DNA from: Desulfomicrobium sp. ZS1
GTDB lineage: Bacteria > Desulfobacterota > Desulfovibrionia > Desulfovibrionales > Desulfomicrobiaceae
Assembly: GCF_024204645.1 (NCBI RefSeq)
Contig: NZ_CP100351.1
Location: 3,436,001 to 3,500,000, forward strand
Length of the DNA stretch: 64,000 bases
Direction: 5' to 3'
Program-made: the position numbers and the translations under genes
Notes under the pieces: generated by a model
Told to the model about the DNA's origin: nothing
Seen by the model: the letters and a program-made list of their open reading frames with translations, nothing else
Databases searched by the model: none
Shown here: piece after piece, positions 47,468-55,666 of the stretch
Layout of the letters: every line of letters begins with the position of its first letter
Numbering within the stretch: the first letter of the stretch is position 1

Positions 47468-48709
47468 ATGGAAGAGACGTATCCGGAACAGCTTTACGAC
47501 AAGTTTTTTGTCGCCCGTCAGCCCATATTCACGGCACAGATGCAGATATGGGGCTATGAGCTGCTTTTCCGTCACGGAGAAAATATTCAGGAGGCAGTGT
47601 TCGCGGACGGAGACCAGGCCACGACGCAGATCATAGCCGACGGCTACAATCTTGCGGTGCAGGGGCTGCGCAAGGGAGCAAAGGCTCTGGTCAATTTTCC
47701 GCGCACCCTTCTTGTCGGCCGGGCGCCCTATGTCCTGCCTGCCGACCAGTGCGTGGTGGAGATTCTGGAGACCGTAAGGCCAGAGCCCGAAGTCATCAGC
47801 GCTTGCCTGGAGCTCAAGAAGAGGGGTTACGCCCTGGCTCTGGATGATTTTGAAGGCGGACCGGGCCTTGAACCCTTGTGCGAGATGGTCGACATCATCA
47901 AGATCGACATCCTGGGCAAGACTCCGGCCGAGGTTATGGCCATTGTGGCGGGTGTCGAAAAGTACGACGCGACGCTGCTGGCCGAGAAAGTGGAGACGCA
48001 CGACGTTTTCAGGGTTTGCAAGAAGCTCGGCTTTACGTATTTTCAAGGATTTTTCTTCAATCGCCCCGAGGTGATCCCCGGACGAAAACTTTCTGCCACG
48101 CAAGTCAACAAGGTCAAGCTGTTAAAGGAATTGAGCGTCTCGGACGCGGATTCCTCCCGTTTGGTGGAAATCATCCAGACGGATCTGGCCATTTCGTACC
48201 GGTTGCTCAAATACATTAATTCCGCCTTTTTTGGCCTGCAGATCAAGATCACGTCCATTCCGCGCGCAGTTTCCATGCTCGGATGCCGTAACCTGCGGCA
48301 ATGGCTGCAGGTGGTCATCCTGTCCGACGTGAGCACGGAGGACAAGGCGCACGAACTGGTCCGCATTTCCGTGCAACGTGCCCGTTTTCTGCATCTTTTG
48401 GCCCACAAGCACCCCACGCCCTTTGACCAGGACAGCATGTTTCTGCTGGGCTTTTTTTCCTTGCTCGACGCCATTCTGGACCAGTCCATGGGCCTGGTGC
48501 TGGAGGAAATCCCTTTGGAGCCGGGCATCAAGCGAGCCCTGATCGACCCGGATGATCCTAATGCGGTCTGGCTCGACTTGCTTGACGAGATAGATCGCTG
48601 CAACTGGGACCGTCTGAGCAGGAAAGCTGCTCAGCTGGGGGTTCCCATCGACCTCGTCAACAGGCTCTCCGCCGAGGCCTCGATCTGGGCGGTCTGGGTC
48701 ATGAGTTGA
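47468..48709 (+). CDS. EAL-HDOD signalling protein, copy 2
   Basis: 413 residues from the ATG at 47468 (MEETYPEQLYDKFF); earlier in-frame starts lie inside copy 1. The same degenerate EAL (YELLFRHGE) and HDOD (VEIIQTDLAISYRLLKYINS) domains as copy 1 and a nearly identical C-terminal half; the N-terminal tail and the loop around residues 60-75 differ most. It is separated from copy 1 by 76 bases and ends the compact plus-strand run that begins at 33214. Confidence 0.9.
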   Translation: MEETYPEQLYDKFFVARQPIFTAQMQIWGYELLFRHGENIQEAVFADGDQATTQIIADGYNLAVQGLRKGAKALVNFPRTLLVGRAPYVLPADQCVVEILETVRPEPEVISACLELKKRGYALALDDFEGGPGLEPLCEMVDIIKIDILGKTPAEVMAIVAGVEKYDATLLAEKVETHDVFRVCKKLGFTYFQGFFFNRPEVIPGRKLSATQVNKVKLLKELSVSDADSSRLVEIIQTDLAISYRLLKYINSAFFGLQIKITSIPRAVSMLGCRNLRQWLQVVILSDVSTEDKAHELVRISVQRARFLHLLAHKHPTPFDQDSMFLLGFFSLLDAILDQSMGLVLEEIPLEPGIKRALIDPDDPNAVWLDLLDEIDRCNWDRLSRKAAQLGVPIDLVNRLSAEASIWAVWVMS

Positions 48710-48778
48710 GCGGCGATGCCGGCTTTGCTTGAAGGCGCGTCATGATGGCACTGCAAAAAGTGCGAAAGAACCTCGGCG

Positions 48779-48803
48779 TCATTCCCGCGAAGGCGGGAAT
48801 CCA
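48779..48803. repeat. REP-like palindromic element
   Basis: ATTCCCGC (48781-48788) and GCGGGAAT (48793-48800) form a perfect 8-bp stem with a GAAG loop, flanked by GTC and CCA. The flanked element GTCATTCCCGC...GCGGGAATCCA is a widespread dispersed proteobacterial repeat. One copy is seen here, in an otherwise featureless 180-base gap. Confidence 0.6.
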
Positions 48804-48889
48804 TTTATGGCGAATGTGATTGAATTGTTGCCGCAAAATTGTAACAGCACAGAATTATTAGAAACATAATTATCTTCCAAGGTGTTCGC

Positions 48890-49672
48890 ATGGTCGAGCT
48901 TTTTTCGTATCCCGCGTTTTTTTACACCATGGCCCTTATTCTGGGGTTGTGCCTGGGCAGCTTCTACAATGTCTGCGTGCACCGCTATCTGGTGGGCGCG
49001 TCCGTAATCAGGCCCGGCTCGCATTGTCCGGCCTGTGGACATGTGCTGTCCTGGTGGGAAAACATACCGGTCCTGTCTTACGTCCTGCTCGGGGCGAAAT
49101 GCCGTTCCTGCAAAGGGGACATTCATTGGCGCTATCCGGCCGTGGAGCTTCTTTCCGGAATTCTGGCCCTTCTTTTCGCGGTCAAGTTCGGCCCGACCGC
49201 GCAGTGGCTGACCTACATGGTCTTTCTGGGGATTTTCCTGGTCGCCGCCTTCATCGATCTGGACTCTTTCATCCTGCCCGACGTTCTGACCTATCCGGCG
49301 GCCATCCTGGCCTTGTCCACCCCGCTTTTTTTGCCCGTGGACTGGCTTGAGACCATGCTTGGGGGGCTTTGCGGCGCGGGAATCTTTCTGCTCCTGCAGC
49401 AGGCCTACCTGCGTCTGCGCGGGATCGATGCCCTCGGCACCGGCGACATAAAACTCATGCTCAGCCTCGGGGCCCTGGTCGGCCTTTCCCTGCTGCCGCT
49501 CATGATTCTCCTTTCAGCCTTGTGCGCGCTTGCGGTCGCCGTGGTCTATTTGCGTCGCCCCGAAGGCCAGGGTCTGCGCACGGCCATTCCCTTTGGCCCG
49601 TTTCTTTGCCTCGGAGCGGTCCTGACCCTGCTCTGGGGTGAAGATCTGTTGCTGATGATCATGAATTTATGA
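48890..49672 (+). CDS. Prepilin peptidase (A24 family, PilD/TcpJ-like)
   Basis: 260-residue membrane protease/N-methyltransferase. An N-terminal domain has the zinc-binding cysteines CPACGHVLSWWENIPVLSY and CRSC (two CxxC pairs, near residues 45-75), followed by six or so helices with the catalytic aspartates in DLDSFILPD near residue 121 and GTGDIKLM near residue 185. It cleaves type IV pilin or type II secretion pseudopilin leaders. No pilin or secretion genes are nearby, so it may serve loci elsewhere. Confidence 0.93.
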   Translation: MVELFSYPAFFYTMALILGLCLGSFYNVCVHRYLVGASVIRPGSHCPACGHVLSWWENIPVLSYVLLGAKCRSCKGDIHWRYPAVELLSGILALLFAVKFGPTAQWLTYMVFLGIFLVAAFIDLDSFILPDVLTYPAAILALSTPLFLPVDWLETMLGGLCGAGIFLLLQQAYLRLRGIDALGTGDIKLMLSLGALVGLSLLPLMILLSALCALAVAVVYLRRPEGQGLRTAIPFGPFLCLGAVLTLLWGEDLLLMIMNL

Positions 49673-49799
49673 GTCGGGGCAAAAGCCTCGGGCGGGCGTT
49701 CAAGCTCGCTGGTGGAGAGTTCGGCATGGCGAAATTTGTGGCGACGCACGCCCCGCCAGAGGCGCTTACGGACACATTTCCGCGGCACAGAGGCTGTTA

Positions 49800-50615
49800 T
49801 CAGGGCAGGAAGGCTTTGGCGATGAGGTAGAGATCGGCGAAGGGAGTACCGGATTTGAGGGCGGACATCATCTGCATGGACAGGTCCATCTTCATTTCGG
49901 TCGCTTCGATGATTTCCTTTTTGACCAGATTGAGCCTGAATTTGACAAAGTCGTAGTCGAAACCGTCATTGATGAGCATCAGGCCGTCCTTGAAATACTG
50001 GGACGAGATGTATTCCTGAAACGCGATGAGATATTCGACTCCGTTCCTGCGGGCCAGCATGCAGTAGAAGATGAGGTTTATGATGAGCGCCTCGATTTTG
50101 AGTTTGTGGTCGATGTTCAGGAACTTGGACTTGTTCAGCTCGGCGTTGTCCAGATTCTTCAGCATGAGCTGGGCGACTTCGAAGACCTGTTTTTCAAAAA
50201 TGGGCGCGATGTGGAATTTGGACAAAAAGCGGATCATCACTTTTTGCGGATTCTCTTTGGACACGATGCCCAAAAGACCGATGGCCATGAGCACGTATTT
50301 ACGGTGCAATTCGGCCAGGATGTTTTTTTTTCTGACCTGAGCCAGTTCCTCGCAGCGTTTGGCCGAAAAAGAGGATGCGGCCAGTTCGAGCAGAAACCTG
50401 ACGTGGGGTTCGCGGGTGTGCTTGGCCTCCTCCAGCAGGAATTCATCGCCCTTCTTTTTGGAATCCATGGTTTTCTTCACAGACAGCCAAAAAGCGGCCA
50501 CGCCCTCAAGCGGCATCTCCATGAGGTCGAATTCCTTGGGGGCTGTCAGCGACTTGGCGCTGGCCCCGAGCAGCAATTCGGAAACCTGCTGGTTGATGTT
50601 TCCCGCGTTGTTCAT
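49800..50615 (-). CDS. Unknown all-helical protein adjacent to CheX
   Basis: 271 residues, no recognised domain, no signal peptide or membrane segment. The protein looks mostly alpha-helical, rich in Leu, Lys and Glu, with an N-terminal LLGASAKSLTAPKEF and C-terminal MQMMSALKSGTPFADLYL. It lies four bases downstream of cheX on the same strand, so it is probably co-expressed and may be a CheX-linked chemotaxis or motility component. Function not assigned. Confidence 0.7.
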   Translation of the reverse strand: MNNAGNINQQVSELLLGASAKSLTAPKEFDLMEMPLEGVAAFWLSVKKTMDSKKKGDEFLLEEAKHTREPHVRFLLELAASSFSAKRCEELAQVRKKNILAELHRKYVLMAIGLLGIVSKENPQKVMIRFLSKFHIAPIFEKQVFEVAQLMLKNLDNAELNKSKFLNIDHKLKIEALIINLIFYCMLARRNGVEYLIAFQEYISSQYFKDGLMLINDGFDYDFVKFRLNLVKKEIIEATEMKMDLSMQMMSALKSGTPFADLYLIAKAFLP

Positions 50616-50619
50616 GAGC

Positions 50620-51078
50620 CTATTCGAAGCAGAATTCCAGGGTGAAGGTCCCGGCTTCGCAGGAGAAAGGGATGGCGATGGCCACGGCCGAGCTCATGTG
50701 CGCGATGGTATGATTGTCGCCCATGATGACCGACGGGGTGGAGCCCTGGAGTTTGAGGCCCATGTCCGCCAGACCGACGCGGGCCTGGCCGGAGATCATG
50801 TTGGTGATCTCGCCCATGGCGTCCTGCACGTCCTGCAGGATGTCCTCTATGGCGTCTCCGAGCATCTGCTTGACGATGTGCACGGCGGTTTTGCGGTCAA
50901 AGGAGATGGAGAAGGTGCCTTGCTTGTCGCCGGTGATGCCGATCACGGCGGAAACATCGCCCCGGGCCATTTTGTCTTTTTTGACATAAGGCGTGCCGGC
51001 CACGACTTCAAGGGCGGCCATGGCGGAGAGGACGTCTTTGGTTGCTTTGATGAAGGGTTTGGCCAGCGATGGATCCAT
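50620..51078 (-). CDS. cheX: CheX-type CheY-phosphate phosphatase
   Basis: 152 residues from the ATG at 51078 (MDPSLAKPF), preceded by AAGGAG. The CheC/CheX/FliY phosphatase motif D/S-xxx-ExxN is intact as DAMGEITN (D86, E90, N93). Length is close to Thermotoga CheX (155). It dephosphorylates CheY-P and works as a dimer in that family. The neighbour downstream is an unknown helical protein; no CheA or CheW is nearby. Confidence 0.88.
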   Translation of the reverse strand: MDPSLAKPFIKATKDVLSAMAALEVVAGTPYVKKDKMARGDVSAVIGITGDKQGTFSISFDRKTAVHIVKQMLGDAIEDILQDVQDAMGEITNMISGQARVGLADMGLKLQGSTPSVIMGDNHTIAHMSSAVAIAIPFSCEAGTFTLEFCFE

Positions 51079-51223
51079 GGGGTTCTCCTTGAAAGGTGCG
51101 GGGATGGAAAACTTCACACCGTGGAACTTCATAAGGAAAATTTGTGGCCGGGGTCAACCACAAGACGTGAGCAACTCCAGGATTTTTTGGCAGGCAGGAG
51201 CACCGGTGTTGCTTTTTCTGTGA

Positions 51224-51236
51224 TGACGTTACGTCA
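51224..51236. promoter_or_regulatory. 13-bp palindrome upstream of the Hpt gene
   Basis: TGACGTTACGTCA is a perfect inverted repeat (TGACG-TTA-CGTCA) in the 285-base region between the divergent cheX and Hpt genes. It has the form of a dimeric repressor site (CRE/AP-1-like core), but the binding factor is unknown. The rest of this gap holds no clear gene. Confidence 0.35.
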
Positions 51237-51417
51237 GGCGCAGCACGCGCGCTTCGCGGCAAAGAGCGAGGTGCCATTTTAGCCGGAAGGCGAGCACCGC
51301 GTTCCGGGGCGCTTTCTTTTGGGTGCGGCAAGAGATGCTTGCCAGTCGCGTCCGGGCTTTCTACATGGGGAGCCGATTCAACACTTTCGGATTTTTCCCG
51401 GAAGCAGGGAGAAAAGC

Positions 51418-51726
51418 ATGGAGCAGCGGGTCAAGGAACATTTGTGCCAGGTTTACGGCCTGGGCCTGGATGACGTCGAAGAGCTGTACGGGCTTGGTTG
51501 CCAGACAGTGACCGCCACGCTCGACCGCCTTGAGGCTGCCTTTTTGCGATCCGACGCGCAGGAGGTCGCGGATGCGGGGCATATGCTCAAAGGGGCTCTT
51601 TTCAACATGGGGCTGCTTGAACTCGGGGAGCTGGCCAGAGCGCTGGAGTTGGCCGGCAAGTCCGGACGCATGGAAGAGGCGCGCGCCGTGTACGACGCGC
51701 TTCGTCCGGCCCTGAAATTCTTCTGA
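51418..51726 (+). CDS. Stand-alone Hpt (histidine phosphotransfer) protein
   Basis: 102 residues from the ATG at 51418 with AGGGAG upstream. A four-helix Hpt domain with the phosphohistidine in GHMLKGALFNMGL near residue 57 and a following Lys/Gly typical of HxLKG. It shuttles phosphate between a hybrid kinase and a response regulator. There is no cognate kinase next to it; the nearest two-component proteins are CheX and others in the window. Confidence 0.85.
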   Translation: MEQRVKEHLCQVYGLGLDDVEELYGLGCQTVTATLDRLEAAFLRSDAQEVADAGHMLKGALFNMGLLELGELARALELAGKSGRMEEARAVYDALRPALKFF

Positions 51727-51803
51727 GATCCGCATCAATTCCGGTTTTTTTTGCCCGTACCGGGCGTCTTTAAAAATCTGATTTCCGCCCGCATGGCGGC
51801 TAC

Positions 51804-52532
51804 TCAGTCGTGGTGATGGTGCGGCTCGTCGCCGAGCGGATGGGCGTGCACGTGACGGTGCGGCAAATGCGGCACGTCGGTGACGAGGCGGCCGTTTTTT
51901 ATGGTCATGAACTGCGTCGTTGTCCGCGCCAGGAAGTCCCAGTCGTGTGAAATGATGATGCGGGCCGTGGGCAGGCTGTCCAGAATTTCGATGATGCGCT
52001 CCCTGGTCTGCGGGTCCAGGCCGTTGGTGGGCTCGTCCAGCAACAGGACTTTTGGCTGCATGGACAGGATCGTGGCCAGGGACACCAGCTTTTTTTCCCC
52101 TCCGGACAGGCGGTGGGTCAGACGACCCTCGAATCCGCCCAGTCCCAGCTCCTTCAGGGTCTGCAAGGATTTCTCCCTCGCCTCGTCCACGGACATTCCC
52201 AGATTCAAGGGGCCAAAAGCCACATCGTCGAGAACCGTGGGGTTGAAGAGCTGGTCTTCCGCGTTCTGCAGGACCATGCCGACCTCGCGGCGCAGGGCGC
52301 GAAATTCCTTTTCTCCGCGCACCGGTTCGCCATGGAAAAGGACCTGGCCGCGTTGCGGGCTCATGAGCCCCATGACGATATGGAAAAGGGTGGTCTTGCC
52401 GCTGCCGTTGGTGCCGTAAAGCCCGATTTTCTGTCCCTGGGCAAAGGCGAAGTTCACGTCGTGCAGTACCGCGTCTCCCGAGTGGTAGGCAAAGGACACG
52501 TTCCGTAGGGCGAAAATGGGCGTTTCAGACAA
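51804..52532 (-). CDS. nikO: Nickel/cobalt ECF transporter ATPase NikO (CbiO-like)
   Basis: 242-residue ABC ATPase: Walker A GTNGSGKTT near residue 40, signature LSGGEKKLVSLA near 143, Walker B VLLLDEPTNGLD near 165. The last 20 residues are His-rich (six in HRHVHAHPLGDEPHHHHD region), suggesting metal binding. It is the last gene of the operon and overlaps nikQ by eight bases. Nickel rather than cobalt is preferred because the locus has NikL and NikK and lacks CbiN. Confidence 0.9.
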   Translation of the reverse strand: MSETPIFALRNVSFAYHSGDAVLHDVNFAFAQGQKIGLYGTNGSGKTTLFHIVMGLMSPQRGQVLFHGEPVRGEKEFRALRREVGMVLQNAEDQLFNPTVLDDVAFGPLNLGMSVDEAREKSLQTLKELGLGGFEGRLTHRLSGGEKKLVSLATILSMQPKVLLLDEPTNGLDPQTRERIIEILDSLPTARIIISHDWDFLARTTTQFMTIKNGRLVTDVPHLPHRHVHAHPLGDEPHHHHD

Positions 52533-53292
52533 GGCGTATCTCCGGAAAAAAGTCCATGAGCACGAGGCCGGCCGTGGCCGTCAGCCACAGGAAGGCAAAT
52601 AGCGCGTCCCTGCGGCGCGCCTTGAAGCGGACCACGGAGACGAAGCGTCCCTGAAATCCGCGCAGGACCATGGCCTGGTAGACCCGGCTGGAGCGGTCGA
52701 AACTGTTGACCAGGACCATGGCCAAAAGGTTCCCGATGGTGCGGTAGGTGTGCATGCCGGTGCGGGGCGCAAATCCGCGCAGCCTGGCCGCCGTGATCAG
52801 CCGCTGCCATTCGTCGGCAATAACGTGCAGGTAGCGGTAAGTGAAAAGGAACAGAAATACCAGCTTGGACGGCACACCGAGGCGGTCCAGGGCATGTCCC
52901 ATGGTCGGGGAGTCCATGGTCGTGACCAGGGCCAGGAAGGTCAGCAGGATGGCGTTGGATTTTAAGGTCGCAAGCTGCACCAGCGCAATGCCTTCACGGC
53001 TTGCCGTCAGCGGGCCAAGGGTGAGAAATGGCGTGCCGGGCATGGTCAGGGGTACGGTCAGCCACAGGAAAAGAATGAAGATATTGACAAGGGCCACGCG
53101 TTTGCACAGCAGCCCAAACGGTGGCGTGCTCAGGCTTAAGATTGCCAGGGCCGGAATCAGCGCCGCCCCGGCGGCGATGGGTTCTTCCAGCAGGGCCACG
53201 CAGACGGAGAAAAAAGCCGCCATGACCAGGCGCACCCTGGGATCGAGCCCATGCACCAGGGAGCGGCCATGGGCAAATGGTTCGTCAAACAC
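52525..53292 (-). CDS. nikQ: Energy-coupling membrane permease NikQ (CbiQ-like)
   Basis: 255 residues with about five to six transmembrane helices and the conserved coupling segment ITAARLRGFAPRTGM (ARG-box type) near residue 165 that contacts the ATPase. EcfT/CbiQ family. It overlaps nikL and nikO by eight bases each. Confidence 0.9.
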   Translation of the reverse strand: MFDEPFAHGRSLVHGLDPRVRLVMAAFFSVCVALLEEPIAAGAALIPALAILSLSTPPFGLLCKRVALVNIFILFLWLTVPLTMPGTPFLTLGPLTASREGIALVQLATLKSNAILLTFLALVTTMDSPTMGHALDRLGVPSKLVFLFLFTYRYLHVIADEWQRLITAARLRGFAPRTGMHTYRTIGNLLAMVLVNSFDRSSRVYQAMVLRGFQGRFVSVVRFKARRRDALFAFLWLTATAGLVLMDFFPEIRLV

Positions 53293-53899
53293 GCGGGCGG
53301 CTCTTGAAATAGGCCCCGATGCCTACCAGGCCGAAAATCCAGCCGATGCCGCCGATGATTTCCTGCACTCCCGGCCCGCTTTGGCTTTGCTCAAGCAGGG
53401 CGCGTCGTATGGGGGCGAGCTTCGCGTCGAGGGCGGCATTGACCACTACTTCCACGTCCGCTCGCGACAGTCCCGCCGCGCCCGGATCAGTTCTGCCCGG
53501 GCTCATTGCGCCCGCGGTCGCAGCCGCAACGTCCGCATTCGGCGCTAGGGGCCTCGGAGCTCCCGCGTCCATGAATTCCGCCGCATCCACGATCCATTCA
53601 TTCTGGTGCCCTTCTCCGGCCTGCAGCAGAATACGCAAGCCGGATCCGGACGTGCGGGCCTGGTCCGGGATAGAGAAGCGGAACAGCCCTTCCTCGTCGG
53701 TCGTTCCCTGCAACAGCGTTTCCCCGCTGACAGCGTCCTGGACTGCGATGGCGCCGTGCCTGACCCGTTTTGATTTGCTGTAGCTGCATTCGACGACGAC
53801 CTCGCCGCCATCCATGTAGGCAAAGACATTGACCCGGTGCGCCAGGGCCGGGGCAGAGATCAGGAAAGTGAAAACAAGGAGCAGGAAAAAGTTACGCAC
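53285..53899 (-). CDS. nikL: NikL accessory subunit of the nickel transporter
   Basis: 204 residues from a GTG at 53899 with AGGAGGAATCC upstream. N-terminal signal segment (FFLLLVFTFLISAPALA), an extracytoplasmic domain of about 140 residues (HRVNVFAYMDGGEV), and a C-terminal transmembrane helix (IIGGIGWIFGLVGIGAYF). This two-ended topology is that of NikL rather than CbiN. It overlaps nikM and nikQ by eight bases each. Sequence is poorly conserved, so the call depends on topology and position. Confidence 0.78.
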   Translation of the reverse strand: MRNFFLLLVFTFLISAPALAHRVNVFAYMDGGEVVVECSYSKSKRVRHGAIAVQDAVSGETLLQGTTDEEGLFRFSIPDQARTSGSGLRILLQAGEGHQNEWIVDAAEFMDAGAPRPLAPNADVAAATAGAMSPGRTDPGAAGLSRADVEVVVNAALDAKLAPIRRALLEQSQSGPGVQEIIGGIGWIFGLVGIGAYFKSRPRV

Positions 53900-54518
53900 G
53901 GATTCCTCCTTCGGAGCGTGATGCGAAACGCAGGAGTTCGGGCCGGACCCTGGACAGAAAGGATACGATCAGCGTGGTCATGATTCCTTCGACGATCATG
54001 ACCGGAACATGGGCCAAAAAGAGAAGCCTTGCGGCCTGCAGGAAACCTTCGTTCGTATAGGCCAGGGATAGGGCCGTGAGCAGCCCGGCGCCGGCCACGG
54101 ACAGGGCCCCGCAGCAAAACGCCCCCATTGTCCGCATTGGGCCGGGACGGGACAGCAGCGGGCGCAAGAGCAAAAAGCACAGCACAGCCGGGAAGGCCAT
54201 GTTGAAGGCGTTCACCCCCAGCACCGTGAAGCCTCCGTATTGAAAGAGCACTGATTGCAGCATAAGCGCCACCAGGATGGCCGGAAAGGCTGCCCAGCCG
54301 AGGATGACGCCGAGGAGGCCGTTTAAGATCAGATGGGCGCTGGAGGGGCCGATGGGAATATGGATGAGCGAGCCGACGAAAAAGGCCGCGGCCAGGATGG
54401 CCACGGTCATGAGGCGGTCGTAATCGAGGCGGCGCAGGCCCAGGGCCGTGCCGCCGACGGTCAGGGCCGCGCCCAGGCCCAGGATGGCTGGAGAAAGAAC
54501 CCCTTCGGAAATGTGCAC
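53892..54518 (-). CDS. nikM: Substrate-binding membrane protein NikM (CbiM-like)
   Basis: 208 residues from a GTG at 54518, with AGAGGA seven bases upstream. This start gives the N-terminus MHISEGVLSP: in NikM/CbiM the free N-terminus and His2 bind the metal, so the longer upstream ATG frame is wrong. Six or seven transmembrane helices follow, with HIPIGPSSAHLILNGLLG near residue 50 as the conserved metal-site loop. It forms the core of the ECF-type importer with NikL, NikQ and NikO. Confidence 0.9.
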   Translation of the reverse strand: MHISEGVLSPAILGLGAALTVGGTALGLRRLDYDRLMTVAILAAAFFVGSLIHIPIGPSSAHLILNGLLGVILGWAAFPAILVALMLQSVLFQYGGFTVLGVNAFNMAFPAVLCFLLLRPLLSRPGPMRTMGAFCCGALSVAGAGLLTALSLAYTNEGFLQAARLLFLAHVPVMIVEGIMTTLIVSFLSRVRPELLRFASRSEGGIRA

Positions 54519-54557
54519 GTGTCTGTCCTCTCTTCGCGTGGTTCGGCGAGGCATGAC

Positions 54558-54586
54558 AAAAAGCCGGGCAGGTGTCCATGCCCGGC
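54558..54586 (-). terminator. Intrinsic terminator between nikK and nikM
   Basis: On the minus strand GCCGGGCA pairs perfectly with TGCCCGGC around TGGACACC, followed by five T. It lies after nikK and only 40 bases before the nikM start, so it would lower nikMLQO transcription relative to nikK. Confidence 0.85.
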
Positions 54587-54629
54587 GCCTGTTCGGGCCT
54601 CTAACGTCAGGTCCGGCATGGATGAGTAC

Positions 54630-55400
54630 CTATTTGCGCGCGGGATCGACAAACTGCGTCCACAGCACGGCGCCCAGTTCCACATCCTTGGGCGTGCCCT
54701 CGTGGTCCATCTTTTCGTTCGCCGTGTTCAAGGCCGCAAAGCCCCACCATCCGGCGAAAGGCACGGCGTAGGTGAACACGCCGCTGGCGTCGGTCCTGAC
54801 CACCTGCGTGATCATGTAGTCGTTTGGCGCTTCGTATACGTTGTCCTTGTTGTAGAATTCCACCTCGACGTCTGCGCCTGCCACGGGCTTGCCTTCAAGA
54901 AGCACCTGGCCCTGGAAGACATTGCCGGCATAGTTGCCAAATGGCCGGGTCAGGGGGACGATCTCGGTTTTGAGACCCAAGGGTTCGCCCCAGCCCTCTT
55001 CCTCGCCGAAGGCGGCCACCACGGTCTTGGTGTAATGGATGATGAAGCAGTCTTCGGCCGGTTCCCAGTACGGGGCGGGTTCCATGACAAACTGGTACAC
55101 GCCGGGCCGCTTGACCACGTATTCGGCTGTCCAGGAGGGGTGCTCCATGATCGTGGCGGGCTTCAGGGCATCCTTCATCTCCGTGGGTTCACCGTCCACG
55201 AACACCTTGAACGAGGCCGGAGCGACAAGAGGCATGCCGACCATTTCCATGGGGTGGGAAAAGGACAGGGCAAGGGAAACGGCTGCGTCTTTTTTGTCCA
55301 TGACGATGCTTGACGCAGGGATGACCATCCCGAAATGGGCCAGAGCCGCGCCTGAAAAACTAAAAATCATGGTGAGACAAAGCGCAAGAGTCTTGAACAT
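54630..55400 (-). CDS. nikK: NikK-type periplasmic nickel uptake component (DUF4198)
   Basis: 256 residues from the ATG at 55400, with GGGAGGTG upstream. A clear signal peptide (LALCLTMIFSFSGAALAHF) is followed by a DUF4198-type beta-rich domain: HFGMVIPASSIV, FVMEPAPYWEPAEDCFIIHY near residue 125 and YAVPFAGWWGFAALN near residue 220. Known: DUF4198 proteins next to NikMLQO (called NikK) act as periplasmic metal-delivery parts in deltaproteobacteria. It heads the locus and is separated from nikM by a terminator. Confidence 0.82.
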   Translation of the reverse strand: MFKTLALCLTMIFSFSGAALAHFGMVIPASSIVMDKKDAAVSLALSFSHPMEMVGMPLVAPASFKVFVDGEPTEMKDALKPATIMEHPSWTAEYVVKRPGVYQFVMEPAPYWEPAEDCFIIHYTKTVVAAFGEEEGWGEPLGLKTEIVPLTRPFGNYAGNVFQGQVLLEGKPVAGADVEVEFYNKDNVYEAPNDYMITQVVRTDASGVFTYAVPFAGWWGFAALNTANEKMDHEGTPKDVELGAVLWTQFVDPARK

Positions 55401-55495
55401 GGCAATGCACCTCCCGTCTTGAACGGTCTCCGGCAATACGGATTGCGCCAAGATCAGCAAATTGAAACTATGGAATTTGAAAAGCGCCTCTGAAG

Positions 55496-55522
55496 ATAAC
55501 ACGGAATCAAAAATAATAACAT
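55496..55522 (-). promoter_or_regulatory. Candidate NikR-type half-sites upstream of nikK
   Basis: ATAACAC (55496-55502) and ATAACAT (55516-55522) on the plus strand, i.e. GTGTTAT and ATGTTAT in the direction of nikK, form a direct repeat with a 20-base period, about 95 bases before the nikK start. NikR sites described in deltaproteobacteria use GTGTTAC-type half-sites; the match here is incomplete and direct rather than inverted. Confidence 0.35.
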
Positions 55523-55666
55523 TCACGGTCTTCGCTATCGGGGAATCCATGTTTTTGTCAACAGTCAGATTTTATTGAGAGTCCGGGCCCAGGAGAATGA
55601 TGACGGCTGGAGAATGATGGCGGCTTGGGTTTTCCGGGGGGCGGCGGGATGGCAATGTCTGCGAGT

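Noticed and set aside
51727-51803. Terminator GCCCG-TAC-CGGGC after the Hpt gene
   Set aside because: The T-run lies on the wrong side for the plus strand and the stem is only five bases, so I did not list it.
53892-54554. Longer NikM starting at the ATG at 54554
   Set aside because: It would bury the metal-binding Met-His N-terminus; the GTG at 54518 has a proper ribosome site and gives MHISEG.
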